Assembly (NCBI GenBank): GCA_036506155.1
Contig: DASXSF010000078.1
Coordinates: forward strand, 1 to 23,560
DNA length: 23,560 nucleotides
Reading direction: 5' to 3'
Origin: DASXRA01 sp036506155
Lineage (GTDB): Bacteria > Actinomycetota > Actinomycetes > Mycobacteriales > Jatrophihabitantaceae
The notes under the pieces were generated by a model, which did no database searches, had not been told where the DNA came from, and saw nothing but the letters and a program-made list of their open reading frames with translations. Positions 6,636 through 14,467 of the stretch are shown piece after piece. Numbering within the stretch: the first letter of the stretch is position 1; each line of letters opens with the position of its first letter. The position numbers were made by a program, and so were the translations under genes.

Positions 6636-7828
6636 CGGTCGACGCTGCGCTGCGTGATCTCGCGCCACGTGTGCTCGCCGTGCTGCTGCGCCGGTACGGG
6701 GACTTCGAGACGTGTGAGGACGCGGTACAGGAAGCGCTGCTCGCCGCCGCGGCACAGTGGCCGGTCGACGGCATGCCGGACAACCCGGCCGGCTGGCTGG
6801 TCACGGTCGCGTCCCGCCGGTGGACGGAGGCCTGGCGTACCGACCAGGCCCGCAGGCGACGCGAGCGCGTCGCTGCGGTGCAGCCTTCGCCCGGGCCGGT
6901 GTCGGGGGTCGACGACACGCTCACCCTGCTGTTGCTGTGCTGTCATCCGTCGCTCACACCGGCGTCCCAGGTTGCGCTGACCCTGCGCGCCGTCGGTGGA
7001 CTCACCACCGCGGAAATCGCCCGCGCGCTGCTCGTTCCCGACGCCACCGTGGGGCAGCGCATCAGCCGGGCCAAGCAGACGATCAAGGCCAGCGGCGCGC
7101 CGTTCCGCATGCCGCCGCCGGATCAGCTGGCGACACAGCTCCGCGCGGTACTCACGGTGCTGTATCTGATCTTCAACGAGGGCTATACCGCCAGTGCCGG
7201 ATCTTCGCTGTACCGCGTGGAGCTCAGTGCCGAGGCGATCCGCCTGGCCCGGCAGTTGCACCAGCGGCTGCCCGATGACGGCGAGGTCACCGGGCTGCTC
7301 GCGCTCATGCTGCTCACCGACGCCCGCCGTCCCGCGCGTACCGGGCCGGACGGCGCCCTCATCCCTCTGGCCGAGCAGGACCGCAACCGCTGGGACGGGC
7401 CCGCCATCGCCGAGGGCACCGCGCTGCTCACCCGGTCATTGGCCACGACCCGAGCCGGCCCCTACCAACTGCAGGCCGCGATCGCCGCGGTGCACGACCA
7501 CGCGCGCCTACCGGAGGAAACCGACTGGCCGCAGATCCTCACCCTCTACAACCTGCTGTGGGTCGTGGCGCCCAACCCGATCGTCACGCTCAACCGGATC
7601 GTCGCACTCGCCATGGTGCACGGCCCTGACGCCGGGCTGGCTGAGCTTGCGCGCGCCGAGGCTGATCTCGCGTTGGCCGGCCACCACCGCGTCGACGCTG
7701 TCCGGGCGCACCTGCTCGAGCTCGCCGGCGACCGGGAAGCCGCCCGAGGCTGGTACCTGCGGGCGGCCCGGCGCACGCTCAGTGTGCCCGAGCAGCGCTA
7801 CCTCACCGCACGCGCCGCGCGTGCCTGA
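6632..7828 (+). CDS. ECF sigma factor with long C-terminal TPR-like extension (ECF42 type)
   Basis: In this 398-residue protein, region 2 lies within about 1-75 (RYGDFETCEDAVQEALLAA and PAGWLVTVASRRWTEAWR). Region 4 lies at about 108-160 (QVALTLRAVGGLTTAEIARALLV and the helix VGQRISRAKQTI). The remaining ~230 residues form an all-helical, tetratricopeptide-like extension (YLIFNEGYTASAG, VELSAEAIRLARQLH, LALMLLTDARRPAR and others). This architecture with a coupled YCII/DGPF gene is diagnostic of ECF42. The group lacks a cognate anti-sigma factor in the neighbourhood, and the extension is thought to control activity. It ends 15 bp from the convergent permease stop. Confidence 0.93.
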   Translation: MTVDAALRDLAPRVLAVLLRRYGDFETCEDAVQEALLAAAAQWPVDGMPDNPAGWLVTVASRRWTEAWRTDQARRRRERVAAVQPSPGPVSGVDDTLTLLLLCCHPSLTPASQVALTLRAVGGLTTAEIARALLVPDATVGQRISRAKQTIKASGAPFRMPPPDQLATQLRAVLTVLYLIFNEGYTASAGSSLYRVELSAEAIRLARQLHQRLPDDGEVTGLLALMLLTDARRPARTGPDGALIPLAEQDRNRWDGPAIAEGTALLTRSLATTRAGPYQLQAAIAAVHDHARLPEETDWPQILTLYNLLWVVAPNPIVTLNRIVALAMVHGPDAGLAELARAEADLALAGHHRVDAVRAHLLELAGDREAARGWYLRAARRTLSVPEQRYLTARAARA

Positions 7829-7843
7829 CCGGCCCGAGCCACG

Positions 7844-9037
7844 TCACAGCGTGCGCAGCGCGTCGGCGGGAGCGAGGCGGGCCGCGCGCGTTGCGGGGTA
7901 GAGACCGGCGATGGCGCCGACGAGAAGCGCGGCGGCGAGGCCGGCGAGCGGGGCATCCGCCGGCATCGAGAACGCGTTGCCGTTGGCCCGTGCGGCCACG
8001 GCGGTCGCGAGGCTGCCCAGAGCCACACCGGCGAGGCCACCGAGGAGCGCCAGGGCCGCCGACTCCAGCAGGAATTGCGCGGCGACGTGGCGGGCCCGGG
8101 CGCCGAGGGCGCGACGCAGCCCGATCTCGCCGCGGCGCTCGAGCACCGAGATCACCATGATGTTGGCGATGCCCACGCCGCCTACGAGCAGCGCCACGGC
8201 CCCGAGACCCAGGAACAGCCCCACGAACGTGGTCTTGGCGGCGATGCGCGCGAGCAGGACGTCCGACGGACGGCGCACCTCTACCGCCTCGGGCGCCGCC
8301 GGTGACGCGGTGAACGGCAACACCCCGGCAACGGCGGCGACCTGGTCAGGGTCGGCGCGCAAATAGATGCGGGTCGGCTGCTGCCTGGGGAGGCCGAGGC
8401 CGGCCGCCATCGGGAAGCTGACCAGCGCCGCGTCGTCGATCTCCGGAGCGACCGTCACCGGGGCCAGCACGCCAATGACCGTGTAGTACGTCCCGCCCAG
8501 GTACACCTGGGTCTGCGGGCCGAGCACGTCGATGCCGAGGTTCTGCGCCGCGCTATAGCCGAGCACCGTCTCCGGGTAGTGCTGCGCCAAGGGACCCAGG
8601 AAGCGTCCGGAGAGCAGCTGCGCGGAGAGGGTGTCGAGCAACGACGGCTGGGCAGCCAGCACGGAAATGCCGCTGGTCTGGATGGCCGGTATGGCAGCGG
8701 TGCGGCGCACGGTCGCACCGGACACGTTGCCGACGGCGGTGACCTCGCGCACCGGCGGAATCGCGGCGATCATCGATTCGGCGGTGGTGGGCAGGGGCGT
8801 CGGGTTGCCGGTGAACGTCTGCCCGGCGGCCACCGTGAGCAGGTTGCCTTCCTCGCCGAGCTGGGCGAGCAGGTCCGCCTTCGACGAGGCGGCAATGCCG
8901 AGCACCGCGACGAGCGCGGCGATCGCGATCGCGACGCCCAGCGCCGAGAGCGCGGAACGCATCCTGCGCGCACGAAGCCCTACGACGCCGAGGGCGAGCC
9001 CGTCGACGAGCCGCAGCCTGCCCCGTGGCCCGTTCAT
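7844..9037 (-). CDS. ABC transporter permease, MacB/FtsX family
   Basis: This 397-residue protein has a first membrane helix at about 28-49 (LSALGVAIAIAALVAVLGIAA) and an extracytoplasmic MacB-PCD domain at about 50-270. A C-terminal FtsX domain follows with three further helices, near FVGLFLGLGAVALLVGGVGI, LLGGLAGVALGSLA and AGLAAALLVGAIAGLYPA. The RRGEIGLRRALGARARHV cytoplasmic loop is the family signature contacting the ATPase. The ATG at 9037 overlaps the ATPase stop (ATGA). It is the last gene of a five-gene minus-strand operon of lipoproteins, adaptor, ATPase and permease. MacB-type systems work as mechanotransmitters that move peptides or lipids from the outer membrane face, or transmit signals, rather than pumping through the membrane. 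The cargo here is unknown. Confidence 0.92.
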   Translation of the reverse strand: MNGPRGRLRLVDGLALGVVGLRARRMRSALSALGVAIAIAALVAVLGIAASSKADLLAQLGEEGNLLTVAAGQTFTGNPTPLPTTAESMIAAIPPVREVTAVGNVSGATVRRTAAIPAIQTSGISVLAAQPSLLDTLSAQLLSGRFLGPLAQHYPETVLGYSAAQNLGIDVLGPQTQVYLGGTYYTVIGVLAPVTVAPEIDDAALVSFPMAAGLGLPRQQPTRIYLRADPDQVAAVAGVLPFTASPAAPEAVEVRRPSDVLLARIAAKTTFVGLFLGLGAVALLVGGVGIANIMVISVLERRGEIGLRRALGARARHVAAQFLLESAALALLGGLAGVALGSLATAVAARANGNAFSMPADAPLAGLAAALLVGAIAGLYPATRAARLAPADALRTL

Positions 9038-9717
9038 GACGGATCCGAGTCGTAGACGATCTGACCGTCGCGCAGGGCCACCTGCCGCTGCATGCGGGCG
9101 GCGATCGACGGGTCGTGGGTGATGATGACGACGGTCGTGTCAGGAGATGCGAGTCCCGCGAGCAGCGCCACGATCTCCGCCCCGGTGGTCGTGTCGAGGT
9201 TGCCGGTGGGTTCGTCGGCGAGCACGACCGCGGGCTGGCCGGCCACGGCACGCGCGATGGCGGTGCGCTGGCGTTCGCCACCGGAAAGCTGCGCCGGCCG
9301 GTGCCGCCCGCGCGGGCCGAGCCCGACCTGTTCGATCGCGACGGCCGCGGCGGCGCGGCGGCGGCGGGCGTCCAGGCCGCGATACAGCAGCCCGGTTGCC
9401 ACGTTGTCCAGGACGTTGAGGTGTTCCAGCAGGTGGAACTGCTGGAACACGAAGCCGATGCGGGTGGCCCGGATCCCGGACAGCTGCCGGTCGCTCATCG
9501 CGGAGGTGTCGGCGCCGGCGATACGGATGACGCCGCTGCTGGGTCGTTCCAGGGTGCCGAGAACGTTCAGCATCGTGGACTTGCCGGAGCCGGACGGCCC
9601 GGTGATTGCGACCGTCTGGCCACCGCGGATGCGCAGGTCCACGTCGCGTAGCGCCGTGACAGCCGTGGGCGGTGGGTAGGACTTGGTGACGCCGTGCAGC
9701 TCCAGCACCGTACTCAC
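9034..9717 (-). CDS. ABC transporter ATP-binding protein, MacB/LolD type
   Basis: This 227-residue nucleotide-binding domain has Walker A GPSGSGKS (40-47), a Q-loop in FVFQQFHLLEHLNV (92-93), signature LSGGERQR (144-151), Walker B VVLADEPTGNLD (164-175) and the switch His in IITHDP (201). The FQQF-LL---N sequence and short length are typical of LolD/MacB-class ATPases that pair with FtsX permeases. The GTG at 9717 overlaps the adaptor stop by 4 bp, and its own stop overlaps the permease ATG by 4 bp, so the three are tightly coupled. Confidence 0.95.
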   Translation of the reverse strand: MSTVLELHGVTKSYPPPTAVTALRDVDLRIRGGQTVAITGPSGSGKSTMLNVLGTLERPSSGVIRIAGADTSAMSDRQLSGIRATRIGFVFQQFHLLEHLNVLDNVATGLLYRGLDARRRRAAAAVAIEQVGLGPRGRHRPAQLSGGERQRTAIARAVAGQPAVVLADEPTGNLDTTTGAEIVALLAGLASPDTTVVIITHDPSIAARMQRQVALRDGQIVYDSDPS

Positions 9718-10826
9718 TGTTGCGGCACCTCCACCTTGTCGCCGACGCGCAGGTTGGGTGCAGTCACCTGGACGAGCGTGGTTGCGAACAGCCCCGGCGT
9801 GACACCGACGAGATGGCGGCCGGTCGGCCCGTCGGCACCGTCCACCCAGACGCCGTAGCCGCCTCCCGCCAGCGCGACCAGGGCTGTAATCGGCACCGCG
9901 AGCACGCCGTGCACCGATCGGTCGGTGACGTTGATGGTGACGGGTGCCTGGTCGAGATGTTCGGCCGCGGCCGGGCGGGTCAACCGCACCGAGGCGGACA
10001 CGCTGGCCGGCTGCTGCGGCGAGTCGGACGACTGGCCCGGTGGTGCTCCCTGGTCGTCCGGATTCGTGCCGCGCGTCGCGACCGACGAGATCGACTCGAC
10101 GCGCCCCGGTGTGGTGCTGCCGTCGGGCAGCGTGACGGTGACGACGTCGCGAGCGTGCACGAGGTAGGTCTGCGTGGACGGCACTTCCATGGTGACCACG
10201 GGCGTCGTCGACGTGGCGGTCAATACCGCCTCGGCGGGCTGCGCCGCGGCGCCCAACGTCGCGTTGACGGCGACGACGCGCAGCGCGCCCGGCTGGTAGG
10301 TCAGCGCGCCGAGGGCGACCTGGCCGGTGACGGTCTGACCGGTCCCGGTCTGCCAGCGCCGTATCGCCCAGTACGTCGCGTCGGTGAACGTGTCGTCGAC
10401 GGTGAGGTTCTGCGCGTCTGCGTAGCCCAGCGCGGTGAGGTTCTGCTCGAGCTGGCGGACGTCCGGGCCGCCGGTGACGCCGAGCGCCAGCGTGCGCCAT
10501 TCGGGTCGCACGCCGTAGAACAGGTACACCGGCGCGCTGTCCACCTCGTATACGACCTGGCCGCGCCGCAGCACCTGCCCAGGCCGCGGCACCGCCGTGA
10601 TCGTGCCGCCGCGTCCCTGCGCCGCCACCGAATACGAGCCGGCATAGCCCAGCGTGCCCGACAGCTGCGTGCTGCTCGAGAGGTCCGTTCGCGTCACGGT
10701 GGCAGTGACCACCGGCACCGACGTCGTTGCCGAGTTGTGTCGATGGCGGTGCCCGGACCACCACCACGCGCCGCCGCCCCCGGCGACGAGCACGGCGACG
10801 ACGCCGACGGCCGCCCACTTAGTCAT
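9714..10826 (-). CDS. Membrane-anchored HlyD-like adaptor with peptidoglycan-binding-like insert
   Basis: This 370-residue protein has an N-terminal membrane anchor at about 4-23 (WAAVGVVAVLVAGGGGAWWW). A lipoyl/barrel-sandwich half (about 40-97, ending RRGQVVYEVDSAPVY) follows. Next is a PG_binding_1-like insert (about 117-172, GGPDVRQLEQNLTALGY to YWAIRRWQTGTGQTVTGQV), then a beta-barrel and second lipoyl half and a membrane-proximal domain to the C-terminus. This form replaces the coiled-coil hairpin of Gram-negative MacA with a wall-binding domain, which suits a Gram-positive envelope. A Gln/Pro/Ser-rich loop at about 255-280 is probably disordered. The ATG at 10826 overlaps the upstream lipoprotein stop by 8 bp. 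It presumably links the MacB-like permease to the wall or to the lipoproteins. Confidence 0.85.
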   Translation of the reverse strand: MTKWAAVGVVAVLVAGGGGAWWWSGHRHRHNSATTSVPVVTATVTRTDLSSSTQLSGTLGYAGSYSVAAQGRGGTITAVPRPGQVLRRGQVVYEVDSAPVYLFYGVRPEWRTLALGVTGGPDVRQLEQNLTALGYADAQNLTVDDTFTDATYWAIRRWQTGTGQTVTGQVALGALTYQPGALRVVAVNATLGAAAQPAEAVLTATSTTPVVTMEVPSTQTYLVHARDVVTVTLPDGSTTPGRVESISSVATRGTNPDDQGAPPGQSSDSPQQPASVSASVRLTRPAAAEHLDQAPVTINVTDRSVHGVLAVPITALVALAGGGYGVWVDGADGPTGRHLVGVTPGLFATTLVQVTAPNLRVGDKVEVPQQ

Positions 10827-11505
10827 GGCCGAGGCTTGAAAGCGTGGAGGCAGCGATCTCGGCGTCGAGCAGCGAGCGGCACGCCGACAAGGCGCGCTGC
10901 ACTGTCGGATCGGTCTTGCCGAGCCTGCCGTTGTTGGGCAACTCGTCCGCGCTGACGCCGAAGCCGTGCCCAGGGGTGAACACCGACTGGCTAGTCGGAT
11001 CGCGGTAGTTCGGCAGGCCGTTCGCGCGCAGGCACTGCGCCGCCCGGACGCCCGCCTGCACCAGTTGCGGCGGCGCGGGCGACTCGTCATCGGGTTGCAG
11101 ACCGGCGGCGGTGAACAGAGCGCCGCAGGCCTGGCGGAGCGCGTTGAGCATGGCGTCCTGCTGCGCCCGCGACTGGTCGCGGCCTAGGTCTTGGATGCTC
11201 CGCGAGTCGGTGTACACATAGCCGTCCGATGTGAGGACCGGGTCCTGGTAGGACGGCACGCCGTGTGCCCGGATGCACTGCGCTGCCGCGTGCAGCTGCG
11301 CCACTCGGGTGGTGCTGTACCCGACGCGGGGACGTGACACCGCGCTCTTGCTGGCGCCGGAGCTCGGGGCGCCGTTGCCGGCCGCTGCGGCACTGCCGCC
11401 CCCCGCCCCCGGCAGGCTCGGCACTCCTGTGCCGTGGTGAGACGAGCCGCATGCGGCAAGCAAGGCGAGCGTCGCTGCCGCGGCTATCCATCCGCTGATC
11501 TTCAT
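10819..11505 (-). CDS. Lipoprotein with two Cys-containing CxRxxGxPxYxDP repeats (paralogue 1)
   Basis: This 228-residue protein has a lipobox LAAC with the lipidated Cys at 19. A Gly/Ser/Ala-rich linker runs to about 65. Two homologous units follow: QCIRAHGVPSYQDP (Cys 77) with a second Cys at 127, and QCLRANGLPNYRDP (Cys 158) with a second Cys at 209. The Cys pairs lie 50-51 residues apart in each unit, which suggests one disulfide per repeat on the outer membrane face. The protein ends STLSSLGHD, nearly the same as its neighbour. AGGAGG lies 7 nt before the ATG. Such proteins recur next to wall-binding adaptors and MacB-like transporters in actinomycetes; function is unestablished. Confidence 0.8.
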   Translation of the reverse strand: MKISGWIAAAATLALLAACGSSHHGTGVPSLPGAGGGSAAAAGNGAPSSGASKSAVSRPRVGYSTTRVAQLHAAAQCIRAHGVPSYQDPVLTSDGYVYTDSRSIQDLGRDQSRAQQDAMLNALRQACGALFTAAGLQPDDESPAPPQLVQAGVRAAQCLRANGLPNYRDPTSQSVFTPGHGFGVSADELPNNGRLGKTDPTVQRALSACRSLLDAEIAASTLSSLGHD

Positions 11506-11515
11506 AACTGCCCTC

Positions 11516-12115
11516 CTAGTCGTGGGCGAGGCTCTGCAGGGTGGAGGCGGCGATCTCGGCGTACTGCTGGTGGCGGCAGGCGGTGAACGCTTGCGGCGCA
11601 TTCGCGTCCTCCTTGCCGAGGGCGCCGTTGTCCGTCAGTTCGCCCGGCGTCATGTCGAAGCCATGCCCGGGTGTGAACGGCGTCGAGCTGGTCGGATCGC
11701 GGTAGTTCGGCAGGCCGTGCGCGCGCAAACAGCGCGCCGTCCGGACGCCCGCCTGCACCAGTTGCGGCGGGGCCGGCGGCTGGTCCTGGAGTTGGAACCC
11801 GGCGGCGGTGAGCTGACGGACGCAGGCTCGGCGGATGGTGGCGAGCTCGGCGGAACTCTGGTGGTACAGGCTGCGCGAGTCGGTGTAGACGTGCCCGTCG
11901 GCGGTGACCACCGGGTCCTGGTAGGACGGCACGCCGTGGGTGCGGATGCACTGGGCTGCGGCGTGCAACGTGGCCGCCTGGCTTGCGCTGTGCCCGCCCG
12001 CCGACACTCCGCCTGTTCCCGGCAGATTCGGTACCGCCGCGTTGTGGTGGGGGGAGCTGCATGCGGTGAGCGCGGCCGCGAGCGACGCCGCGGCGATCCA
12101 TGCGGTGATCTTCAT
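11516..12115 (-). CDS. Lipoprotein with two Cys-containing CxRxxGxPxYxDP repeats (paralogue 2)
   Basis: This 199-residue protein is a clear tandem paralogue of the next gene. It shares the MKI-WIAAA start, a lipobox LTAC (Cys 19), QCIRTHGVPSYQDP (Cys 56, partner Cys 98), RCLRAHGLPNYRDP (Cys 129, partner Cys 180) and the C-terminus STLQSLAHD. The linker is about 20 residues shorter. It is the first gene of the minus-strand operon; GAGGG lies 5 nt before the ATG and a 13-bp perfect inverted repeat begins 23 nt upstream. The stop is 10 bp from the next start. The divergent response regulator and kinase on the other side suggest it is under their control. Confidence 0.8.
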   Translation of the reverse strand: MKITAWIAAASLAAALTACSSPHHNAAVPNLPGTGGVSAGGHSASQAATLHAAAQCIRTHGVPSYQDPVVTADGHVYTDSRSLYHQSSAELATIRRACVRQLTAAGFQLQDQPPAPPQLVQAGVRTARCLRAHGLPNYRDPTSSTPFTPGHGFDMTPGELTDNGALGKEDANAPQAFTACRHQQYAEIAASTLQSLAHD

Positions 12116-12137
12116 CGCTACCCTCGCTGTCGGTGGT

Positions 12138-12169
12138 CCGCGACGCCCGGCTCGCTCCGGGCGTCGCGG
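12138..12169. repeat. Perfect 13-bp inverted repeat with 6-nt loop in the divergent control region
   Basis: Arms 12138-12150 (CCGCGACGCCCGG) and 12157-12169 (its exact reverse complement) are separated by CTCGCT. In RNA from the minus strand this would be a very stable hairpin ending about 15 nt before the ribosome-binding site of the first lipoprotein. It could act as an operator, an attenuator or a 5'-UTR stabiliser. No T-run follows on either strand, so an ordinary intrinsic terminator is less likely. Confidence 0.7.
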
Positions 12170-12199
12170 CGAGAGCAGGTCTACGCCGACGGGCATGAC

Positions 12200-12227
12200 A
12201 ACAGCCCGACGCTGTTCGTTAGCCCGA
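12200..12227. promoter_or_regulatory. Candidate operator between the lipoprotein operon and the two-component genes
   Basis: AACAGC (12200-12205), 5 nt, GCTGTT (12211-12216) forms a dyad. It overlaps a direct repeat of AGCCCGA at 12203-12209 and 12221-12227. It lies 30-57 bp upstream of the response-regulator start. OmpR-type regulators usually bind direct repeats, so autoregulation is plausible but unproven. Confidence 0.3.
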
Positions 12228-12256
12228 TGTCATCCCCGGGGGCGCACCATTAGCGG

Positions 12257-12907
12257 GTGCGCGTACTGGTGGCCGAGGATCACGTCACGCTTGCCGCGCG
12301 CATCGCCGAGGGGCTGCGCGACGCAGGCATGGCGGTCGATGTCGTGCACGACGGAGCGGCCTGCCTCGACGCCGTCGCTGATATCGACTACGACGTACTC
12401 GTGCTGGACCGCGACCTGCCCCGCGTGCACGGCGACAGCGTCTGCCGCACGCTGGTCCGCGACGGGCCGCGTACCCGCATCCTCATGCTGACCGCCGCCG
12501 CCGACGTCGACGATCGCGTCGACGGGCTGGAGCTCGGCGCCGACGACTACCTCGGCAAGCCGTTCGCGTTCCACGAGCTGGTCGCGCGTATTCGCGCGCT
12601 GGCTCGCCGCGAGCCGTCCGCGCCGCCGGCCGTCCGGCTCGCAGACCTCGTCGTCGACCGGGCTCGGTACAGGGCTAGCCGAGGCGGGCAGCCGCTTCCG
12701 TTGACGCGCAAGGAGTTCGGCATCCTGGAGCGCCTGGTCGCTGCCAACGGCGCCGTGGTCAGCGCCGAGGAGCTGATCGAACACGTCTGGGACGTCCACC
12801 TCGATCCGTTCAGCAACACCGTCGCGGTGACCGTCGCGAGGCTGCGTCGCAAGCTCGGCGAGCCGCCGCTGATCGAGACGGTCATCGGCGCGGGTTACCG
12901 GCTGTGA
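12257..12907 (+). CDS. OmpR/PhoB-family response regulator
   Basis: In this 216-residue protein the receiver domain spans about 1-115, with acidic pocket E7-D8, phosphoacceptor D51 in VLVLDRDLP, T79 in MLTA and K101 in GKPF. A winged-helix DNA-binding domain spans about 125-216 (LTRKEFGILERLV, the recognition region SNTVAVTVARLRRKLG, and IGAGYRL). The GTG at 12257 is the earliest start in frame, because a TAG lies two codons upstream. No good ribosome-binding site is visible, so the transcript may be leaderless. Its stop overlaps the kinase GTG (GTGA). It faces the lipoprotein/transporter operon and probably regulates it. Confidence 0.95.
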   Translation: MRVLVAEDHVTLAARIAEGLRDAGMAVDVVHDGAACLDAVADIDYDVLVLDRDLPRVHGDSVCRTLVRDGPRTRILMLTAAADVDDRVDGLELGADDYLGKPFAFHELVARIRALARREPSAPPAVRLADLVVDRARYRASRGGQPLPLTRKEFGILERLVAANGAVVSAEELIEHVWDVHLDPFSNTVAVTVARLRRKLGEPPLIETVIGAGYRL

Positions 12908-14064
12908 AGCGTCCCCGCTTAACTGCCCGGGGCCGCCTGACCTTGGTGTACGGGGGACTGTTCACGCTCGGCGGCGCCGTCCTGGTGACGGTCACGTACC
13001 TGCTCGTCGCGCACAATCTGCCGGCAGCCAACGCAACCGGCGGTTCGAAGGTCAACGCGGCATTCGTCGCCCAGTGCGACAAGGCCAAGCGGGAGGGCGA
13101 CACCCAGCTCGCCCAGAAGTGCGCTGCGGCGTTCCAGGCCGGCGTCAACGCCGGGGCGACGGTGCAGCGCGACACCACGCTCAACCACCTGCTCATGTAC
13201 TCGCTGATCGCACTGGCCGGGGTCAGCGCCGTGGCTGCCCTCGCCGGCTGGCTCGTCGCCGGGCGCATCCTGCGGCCGGTGCATCAGCTCACTGCCGCCG
13301 CCCGCGCGGCCACCGAGCACAACCTGTCGCAGCGGCTCGCGCTGCGTGGTCCGCGCGACGAGTTGCGCGAGCTCGCCGACACGTTCGACGACATGCTCGC
13401 CCGCCTCGACGCCGCGTTCGCCAGCCAGAACCGCTTCATCTCCAATGCCAGCCACGAGTTGCGCACGCCGCTGACCGTCATGCGCACCACGGTCGACGTC
13501 GTGCTGTCCAAGCCCGCGCCGACGCGTGAGGAGCTGATCGCCATGGGCGTCGACGTGCGCCGGGCCGTCGACCACGCCGAGGCGCTCATCGACACGCTGC
13601 TCACCCTCGCCCGCAACGAGCGCGGCCTCACCACGCACCAGTCCGTGGACCTGGCGATGCTCGCCGAGGACGCGCTGGACACGATCACCGTCGACGGGCT
13701 GCACGTGACGGCGGCATTGCAGCCTGCCGTCGTCAGCGGCGACCCGCTGCTGCTCGAACGGCTGGTGGCCAACCTCGTGGACAACGCCGCTCGGCACAAC
13801 GTTCCGGACGGGTCGGTGTCGGTCGGCACCGCCGCGCACAACGGAAGCGCGGAGCTCCGTGTCACCAACACCGGCCCGGTCGTGCCGGCCGATCGGGTCG
13901 ATGCGCTGTTCGAGCCGTTCACCCGGTTGGACGAGCGGACCGGCGACGGCGTCGGGCTGGGCCTTGCCCTGGTGGCGTCGATCAGCCGCATACATCACGC
14001 CACCATCGACGCCGCCCCCCGCGTCGGAGGCGGCCTCGTTGTCACGGTGCGCATCCCGCGCTGA
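12904..14064 (+). CDS. Sensor histidine kinase, two-TM with short Cys-containing extracellular loop
   Basis: This 386-residue protein has TM1 at about 14-37 and an extracellular loop at about 38-95 that contains two Cys (58 and 73). TM2 is at about 97-121, HAMP at 122-172 (RILRPVHQLTAAAR) and the HisKA helix has phosphoacceptor H184 in SNASHELRTPL. The HATPase domain has N-box NLVDNAARHN (290-299), a degenerate G1 (TNTGPVVP), F-box LFEPFTR and G2 GDGVGLGLALV. It pairs with the overlapping response regulator. The Cys pair in the loop echoes the Cys pairs of the neighbouring lipoproteins and could sense redox state or bind them; this is inference. The ORF ends at TGA 14062-14064. Confidence 0.94.
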   Translation: MKRPRLTARGRLTLVYGGLFTLGGAVLVTVTYLLVAHNLPAANATGGSKVNAAFVAQCDKAKREGDTQLAQKCAAAFQAGVNAGATVQRDTTLNHLLMYSLIALAGVSAVAALAGWLVAGRILRPVHQLTAAARAATEHNLSQRLALRGPRDELRELADTFDDMLARLDAAFASQNRFISNASHELRTPLTVMRTTVDVVLSKPAPTREELIAMGVDVRRAVDHAEALIDTLLTLARNERGLTTHQSVDLAMLAEDALDTITVDGLHVTAALQPAVVSGDPLLLERLVANLVDNAARHNVPDGSVSVGTAAHNGSAELRVTNTGPVVPADRVDALFEPFTRLDERTGDGVGLGLALVASISRIHHATIDAAPRVGGGLVVTVRIPR

Positions 14065-14149
14065 CCGGCGATCGCGGCGTTTGAATCGATCGGTGCTGGG
14101 ATCCGTGTGCTGGGCCAACGGTGGCTTTGCTCCGGAAGGGGTGGGATCG

Positions 14150-14467
14150 ATGCGACTACGGACAGTGGTACCGCTTGCGATGATGGGGGTAGCTACGTGC
14201 GTCTTTGTAGTAGTACCGGCGGCGCACGCTGCAACGAGCGGCGTGGTGCTCACGGGCGCGGCCCGTGCGCTGACGGCAGACGTCGCGGTCGAAGGGGCGG
14301 TCGACGACGCGCTGGTATCGGCGAATGGCGAGGGCTTCTTCAACTGCGCGCCGGTCGGTTCGCCGCGGATCTTCGAGACGTTCACCGATCCGTTCTTCGG
14401 GCACGTCTTGTTCGCCGAGGCCGACGTCTCCTGCACGCCATACGGCGGCGGGCAGCGGAACCGGCCG
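14150..14467 (+). pseudogene. N-terminal part of a secreted protein, probably 3'-truncated
   Basis: The ATG at 14150 has a GGAAGGGG sequence 9 nt upstream. It opens a signal peptide (MRLRTVVPLAMMG...VVPAAHA, cleavage after about residue 27) and a mature part with two Cys (NCAP, SCTP) and a block ETFTDPFFGHVLFAEADV that looks like real protein. No stop is met before the convergent YceI gene: the frame continues to 15031 as antisense of YceI, where the composition no longer looks like a protein. The likely reading is a secreted protein of about 110-130 residues whose 3' end was lost in a deletion joined to yceI. The alternative is a functional gene overlapping yceI. The family is not recognised. 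A weak GTTT-N15-GGGATC lies at 14079-14103. Confidence 0.45.

Noticed and set aside
9720..10955. 411-residue plus-strand frame opposite the adaptor gene
   Set aside because: Arg-rich antisense shadow with no motif; the minus strand encodes a recognisable adaptor.
12919..14436. 505-residue minus-strand frame opposite the histidine kinase
   Set aside because: Composition is a mirror of the kinase codons (Gly/Arg/Val/Asp-rich) with no motif; the kinase is certain.
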